Part shown: positions 6,056 to 8,536 of the stretch, in pieces | Layout: every line of letters starts with the position of its first letter | Numbering within the stretch: the first letter of the stretch is position 1 | Translations under genes and position numbers: made by a program | Source: Candidatus Eiseniibacteriota bacterium | GTDB taxonomy: Bacteria > Eisenbacteria > RBG-16-71-46 > CAIMUX01 | Direction: 5' to 3' | Length of the DNA: 8,536 bases | Assembly: GCA_020431745.1 (NCBI GenBank) | Contig: JAGQHR010000095.1 | Coordinates: 1-8,536, forward strand | Notes under the pieces: generated by a model | The model's input: only the letters and a program-made list of their open reading frames with translations | What the model was told of the DNA's origin: nothing | The model's database searches: none

Positions 6056-6077
6056 TAGTTAGATAGTAATCTAACTA
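6056..6077. promoter_or_regulatory. Operator copy 2 (perfect 9-4-9 inverted repeat) before the MFS gene
   Basis: TAGTTAGAT-AGTA-ATCTAACTA is a perfect inverted repeat with 9-bp arms and a 4-bp centre in an AT-rich stretch that stands out from the GC-rich surroundings. The size and symmetry fit a winged-helix dimer such as ArsR. It lies 40 bp before the TTG start of the exporter gene, where its -10 region would be expected; AT-rich hexamers inside it (TTAGAT, TAGTAA) may be the -10 itself, but I cannot fix a -35. Confidence 0.7.
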
Positions 6078-6103
6078 TGAGCGCCGGGCTGATTCCCCAA
6101 ACC

Positions 6104-6110
6104 GAGGAGA
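6104..6110 (+). promoter_or_regulatory. Shine-Dalgarno site supporting a TTG start for the MFS gene
   Basis: GAGGAGA lies about 8 bases before TTG (6118-6120). No ATG or GTG in the same frame lies at a usable distance, and translation from this TTG gives the expected short polar N-terminus before the first membrane helix. Confidence 0.6.
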
Positions 6111-6117
6111 GAAGGCA

Positions 6118-7380
6118 TTGTCTCGATCTCTAGATCTCGATCGCTATCGGCAGACGCTCGCCCTACCGGCGTTCCGGCGTTTTTGGGTCGGATTCACCCT
6201 GTCCTCGTTCGGGGACGGAATGACTCGTGTCGCGCTCACCTGGTGGGTCTGGGAGACCACCAAGTCTGCGGAGGCTCTCGCGCTCTTGACGCTGGCGTAC
6301 TCGGGTCCCGTCATTTTCGGTGGCGTTCTTGCCGGCTGGCTCTTGGACCGGTTCGACCGACGTCAGGTTCTGCAGATCGACAATGCACTCCGGGGCGTCA
6401 TCGTGGCCACGGTCCCTATCCTCTACGTCGCGGGTGCGCTGGAGCTCTGGCATGCGTATGTCGTAGCGGCGGTCTACGGAAGTCTCTTCATGATCAGCCT
6501 GGCGGGAGGGCCGACGGTCATCCCGCAGCTCGTTCCGCAGGAGCTCTTGCCAACGGCGAACGCGCTCGAAATGTTGAGCTTCACGATCGGTAGCGTAGCC
6601 GGCCCTCCTTTGGCCGGTCTGCTCGCCGGGGCGTTCGGCGCGCCCAACGTGCTGCTGGTCGACGCTGTCACCTACGCGTGCTTCGTCGTTGCGTTGGCTG
6701 GGGTCCCGTCGCTGCGTCCTTCCACGATCGAAGCGGGAGGACCTTCCGCCCGGAGGAGCACGGTATCGATCCGGGACGCGGCTGGCTTCGTGTTCCGCAG
6801 CCCGATCCTGCGATCCACCACGTTGATGTATATGGTCGTGAACATCGGCAGCGGGCTGATGTCGGTTTGGCTTCCCATCCTGGCCGACCGCACGCTCGGC
6901 GGCGGAGCGGAGCTGTACGGGCTCCTCCTGGGGGTGATCGGGGCCGGCGAAGTCGCAAGCGCCCTGGTGTCGGGTGCGATCACGCTTCCCGTGACATTCG
7001 GGCGAGCGATCTGCCTGGCGCTCGTTCTCGGTGGGGTGTCGATCGCGGTGCTCCTGCCGGCAGATCAGGTCGTGCTCGTCGCCGCTGCGCTGGCCCTTTA
7101 CGGCCTCTTCACCGGCCCGCTGACCATCTGGGCCCAGACCTTGCGCATGCGGATCATTCCCGGCGAGATGCGAGGGCGGGTCTTCGCGCTTCTGCGCACG
7201 ATGATGCAGGGGACCCTGCCCGCAGGAGGTGTCCTCGGAGGATGGCTGGTGGTGGTCTCGAGCGTGCCTGCCGCCGTAGCGATCACCGCCGGAGCCTTGA
7301 TCGTGCCGGGACTCCTGGGGTTCCGGGTCCCGGAGCTACAGCGTGACGAGGATGAGGCCAGCGTGTCAGTCGGCCTCTGA
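6118..7380 (+). CDS. Major facilitator superfamily exporter (DHA3 / MFS_3 type)
   Basis: The product has 420 residues, the usual length for a 12-helix MFS exporter. The N-terminus (MSRSLDLDRYRQTLALPAFR, then RFWVGFTLSSFGDGMTRVAL) is typical of the MFS_3/DHA3 group, which includes macrolide and siderophore exporters (MefA, EntS-like). Motif A is seen in the loop after helix 2 as GWLLDRFDRRQVL (73-85), a motif-C-like GSVAGPPLAGLLAG at 158-171, and the late signature IPGEMRGRVFALL at 347-359. Hydrophobic helices alternate with short loops throughout, with a longer cytoplasmic loop near 198-220. It would pump a small molecule out of the cytoplasm by proton antiport; the substrate cannot be told. 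It starts with TTG behind a good Shine-Dalgarno. It is divergent from an ArsR-type regulator and has a perfect operator just upstream, so it is probably repressed until an inducer is present. The highly charged C-terminus (LQRDEDEASVSVGL) is cytosolic. Confidence 0.92.
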   Translation: MSRSLDLDRYRQTLALPAFRRFWVGFTLSSFGDGMTRVALTWWVWETTKSAEALALLTLAYSGPVIFGGVLAGWLLDRFDRRQVLQIDNALRGVIVATVPILYVAGALELWHAYVVAAVYGSLFMISLAGGPTVIPQLVPQELLPTANALEMLSFTIGSVAGPPLAGLLAGAFGAPNVLLVDAVTYACFVVALAGVPSLRPSTIEAGGPSARRSTVSIRDAAGFVFRSPILRSTTLMYMVVNIGSGLMSVWLPILADRTLGGGAELYGLLLGVIGAGEVASALVSGAITLPVTFGRAICLALVLGGVSIAVLLPADQVVLVAAALALYGLFTGPLTIWAQTLRMRIIPGEMRGRVFALLRTMMQGTLPAGGVLGGWLVVVSSVPAAVAITAGALIVPGLLGFRVPELQRDEDEASVSVGL

Positions 7381-7384
7381 GCCG
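7371..7384 (+). other. Small hairpin with the MFS stop codon in its loop
   Basis: CGGC-CTCTGA-GCCG gives a 4-bp stem with TGA in the loop. It is weak and without a T-tract. The 109-bp gap to the next, convergent gene (7381-7489) otherwise shows only short GC-rich pairings, and I cannot name a terminator in it. Confidence 0.15.
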
Positions 7385-7482
7385 GACGCGGTGTGTCATC
7401 GGAGCCTCCCAGGGTGCCGTTCGATTGCCGTGCAGGAGGGGAAGAGATGGCCCGGCCCTCGAGATGCCGGCGCCTGACGCAA

Positions 7483-7498
7483 TCCCGACTCAGCGGGA
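7483..7498 (-). terminator. Short hairpin enclosing the stop of the third propeller gene
   Basis: On the minus strand TCCCG-CTGAGT-CGGGA forms a 5-bp stem with the TGA stop (7490-7492) in the loop, followed by TT. It resembles the arrangement at 4691-4708 and is probably a weak 3'-end structure. Confidence 0.3.
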
Positions 7499-8536
7499 CC
7501 GCACGATCGTCCCCGACGCCTCGCTCTGTCCGGCATGCGCTCGGTAGTAGTAGACGCCCGCGCCGGCCACCTTTCCATCGTCACGAGCACCGTCCCAATG
7601 CAGGGATTGACGTCCCGGTCCCAACAAACGACTCGCAATCCTCCGCACCCTCCGTCCGCGTACGTCGATGATGTCGATCGTGACCGTTTCGGCTCGACCC
7701 AGATCCATCGTGAAGACGACGCCTGCGGGGAATGGATTCGGACTCGTCGAAACTCGCAGCGGCGCCGCGTCCGGCCCGTCGTCCGCGACCTCGGCGGGTG
7801 CGGCAGGGACGAAAAGCAACCCCGCGGGGGCGATCAGACCGCCCGATCCGGGAGAGCCGCCGGCTCCGGGGGAGATCGCGTCACCCAAGTACGCCCCGGA
7901 GGATCCGTCGTAGCGCTTCACGGAATGCGTGCTTCTGGAAGCGACGTAGAGATGACCGTCGGGGCCGAAGGCCAGGCCATGTGGGTTCTGCAGACCGCCG
8001 CTGCCGGGGTCTACGAATGCCCCGAGGAATGAGCCGGTGGTCGCGGAGTAGCGGAGCACGCTGTTGTCCCCGCCATTGGAGACATAGAGGGATCCGTCCG
8101 CGTGGAAGAGCATGCCCTGTCCACGGGTGAGGCCGCCCGATCCCGGTTGGATGAAGCTGCCCTCCGGGGCGCCATCCGTTGCGCGGAACACCTGGATCGT
8201 GTTGCCCAAGGCGCCGCTGCCGACCACGTAGATGCGTCCGTCCGGACCGTACTCCATCGCCTTGGGCGATGTCATGCCGGTGGCGCCGACGTTCGCGAAC
8301 TGTCCCTGGTAGGTGCCGTCGCTGCCGCGGTAGCGACGGATGTTCGCGGTCACGTTGTCGAGCACGAGCAGATCTCCGGAAGGCTCGAAGAGGAAATCGA
8401 CGAAGGTCTGGGCGCCTTCGAGCACTCCGTCGATGAAGTTGTCGACGAGTCGGCCCGTTTCCAGGCTCAGCCGCTGGACCACGGTCAGCGAGGTGACATA
8501 GACGAACCCATCCTGGGGGCCGAGACGCATCCGGTG
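7490..8536 (-). CDS. Secreted NHL-like beta-propeller with C-terminal sorting (FlgD-Ig-like) domain, 5' end outside the window
   Basis: At least 348 residues are visible and the frame is open to the right edge, so the signal peptide and first blades lie beyond it. In the numbering that starts at the ATG at 8530 (probably internal), blades of about 46 residues follow the pattern 'PGSGGL....G..F.PDG.LYV.......V.RY....G...G.F'. PGSGGL recurs at 129, 175 and 227, with a tandem variant PGAGGS at 221. No catalytic motif is visible. After the linker (AAPAEVADDGPDAAP) comes the sorting tail: SPNPF (263-267), VTIDIIDVRGRRVRRI, GPGRQSLHWDG, AGVYYYRA. The tail matches those of the genes at 1355-3163 and 3494-4699, implying the same export route. 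It converges with the MFS gene, 109 bp away. The role is probably extracellular binding or adhesion; the ligand is unknown. Confidence 0.85.
   Translation of the reverse strand, partial: HRMRLGPQDGFVYVTSLTVVQRLSLETGRLVDNFIDGVLEGAQTFVDFLFEPSGDLLVLDNVTANIRRYRGSDGTYQGQFANVGATGMTSPKAMEYGPDGRIYVVGSGALGNTIQVFRATDGAPEGSFIQPGSGGLTRGQGMLFHADGSLYVSNGGDNSVLRYSATTGSFLGAFVDPGSGGLQNPHGLAFGPDGHLYVASRSTHSVKRYDGSSGAYLGDAISPGAGGSPGSGGLIAPAGLLFVPAAPAEVADDGPDAAPLRVSTSPNPFPAGVVFTMDLGRAETVTIDIIDVRGRRVRRIASRLLGPGRQSLHWDGARDDGKVAGAGVYYYRAHAGQSEASGTIVRSR

Noticed and set aside
6077..6133. 18-residue ORF starting with ATG at the end of the perfect operator and overlapping the MFS start
   Set aside because: There is no Shine-Dalgarno, since the bases before it are the operator. 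The peptide has no attenuator-like features. It could be a coupled leader, but nothing in the sequence supports this beyond position.
1..8536. CRISPR array, tRNA or rRNA, insertion sequence, prophage or toxin-antitoxin module
   Set aside because: I see no regularly spaced direct repeats, no tRNA-like CCA or cloverleaf features, no transposase or integrase motifs and no paired small toxin-antitoxin genes.

Overview
The window is GC-rich bacterial DNA with tightly packed protein genes and no RNA genes, insertion sequences, CRISPR arrays or prophage genes that I can see. Three secreted beta-propeller proteins end in the same roughly 85-residue C-terminal module: an (H/S)PNP motif, a (V/I)(T/A)IxDVxGRxV strand, a (G)xGxHxxxW turn and a G(T/V)(Y/F)YYR-like strand. 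This is the FlgD-Ig-like / 'T9SS type A sorting domain' type of tail. Together with the base composition it points to an FCB-group or candidate-phylum bacterium such as Eisenbacteria, Krumholzibacteriota or Latescibacterota. The lineage is an inference, because no ribosomal or marker gene is present.

Layout, left to right. Positions 1-193 (minus) hold the N-terminal part of a Crp/Fnr-type cyclic-nucleotide-binding protein. Positions 249-356 (minus) hold a possible 35-residue signal-peptide-like ORF that overlaps a UUCG-loop hairpin. Positions 372-1139 (minus) encode a 255-residue lipoprotein with a DCPxGC motif. Positions 1355-3163 (minus) encode a 602-residue secreted seven-repeat propeller with the sorting tail. 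A 330-bp divergent gap containing a 14-bp palindrome and a candidate extended -10 separates it from 3494-4699 (plus), a 401-residue NHL/SMP-30-like propeller with the same tail. Positions 4730-5896 (minus) encode an unusual ArsR-family regulator with a long N-terminal domain and a C-terminal winged helix. It is divergent from 6118-7380 (plus), a 420-residue MFS exporter. Positions 7490-8536 (minus) hold the C-terminal part of a third sorting-tail propeller whose start lies outside the window.

The best-supported functional unit is the arsR-type regulator / MFS exporter pair. Their shared 221-bp intergenic region carries two copies of one operator: a perfect 9-4-9 inverted repeat just before the exporter gene and a degenerate copy with the same half-site and spacing just downstream of a good sigma-70-like promoter for the regulator gene. 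This is the layout of an autoregulated efflux switch. The other genes make extracytoplasmic proteins (lipoprotein and propellers) that appear to be separate transcription units and have no obvious metabolic link to the pair.
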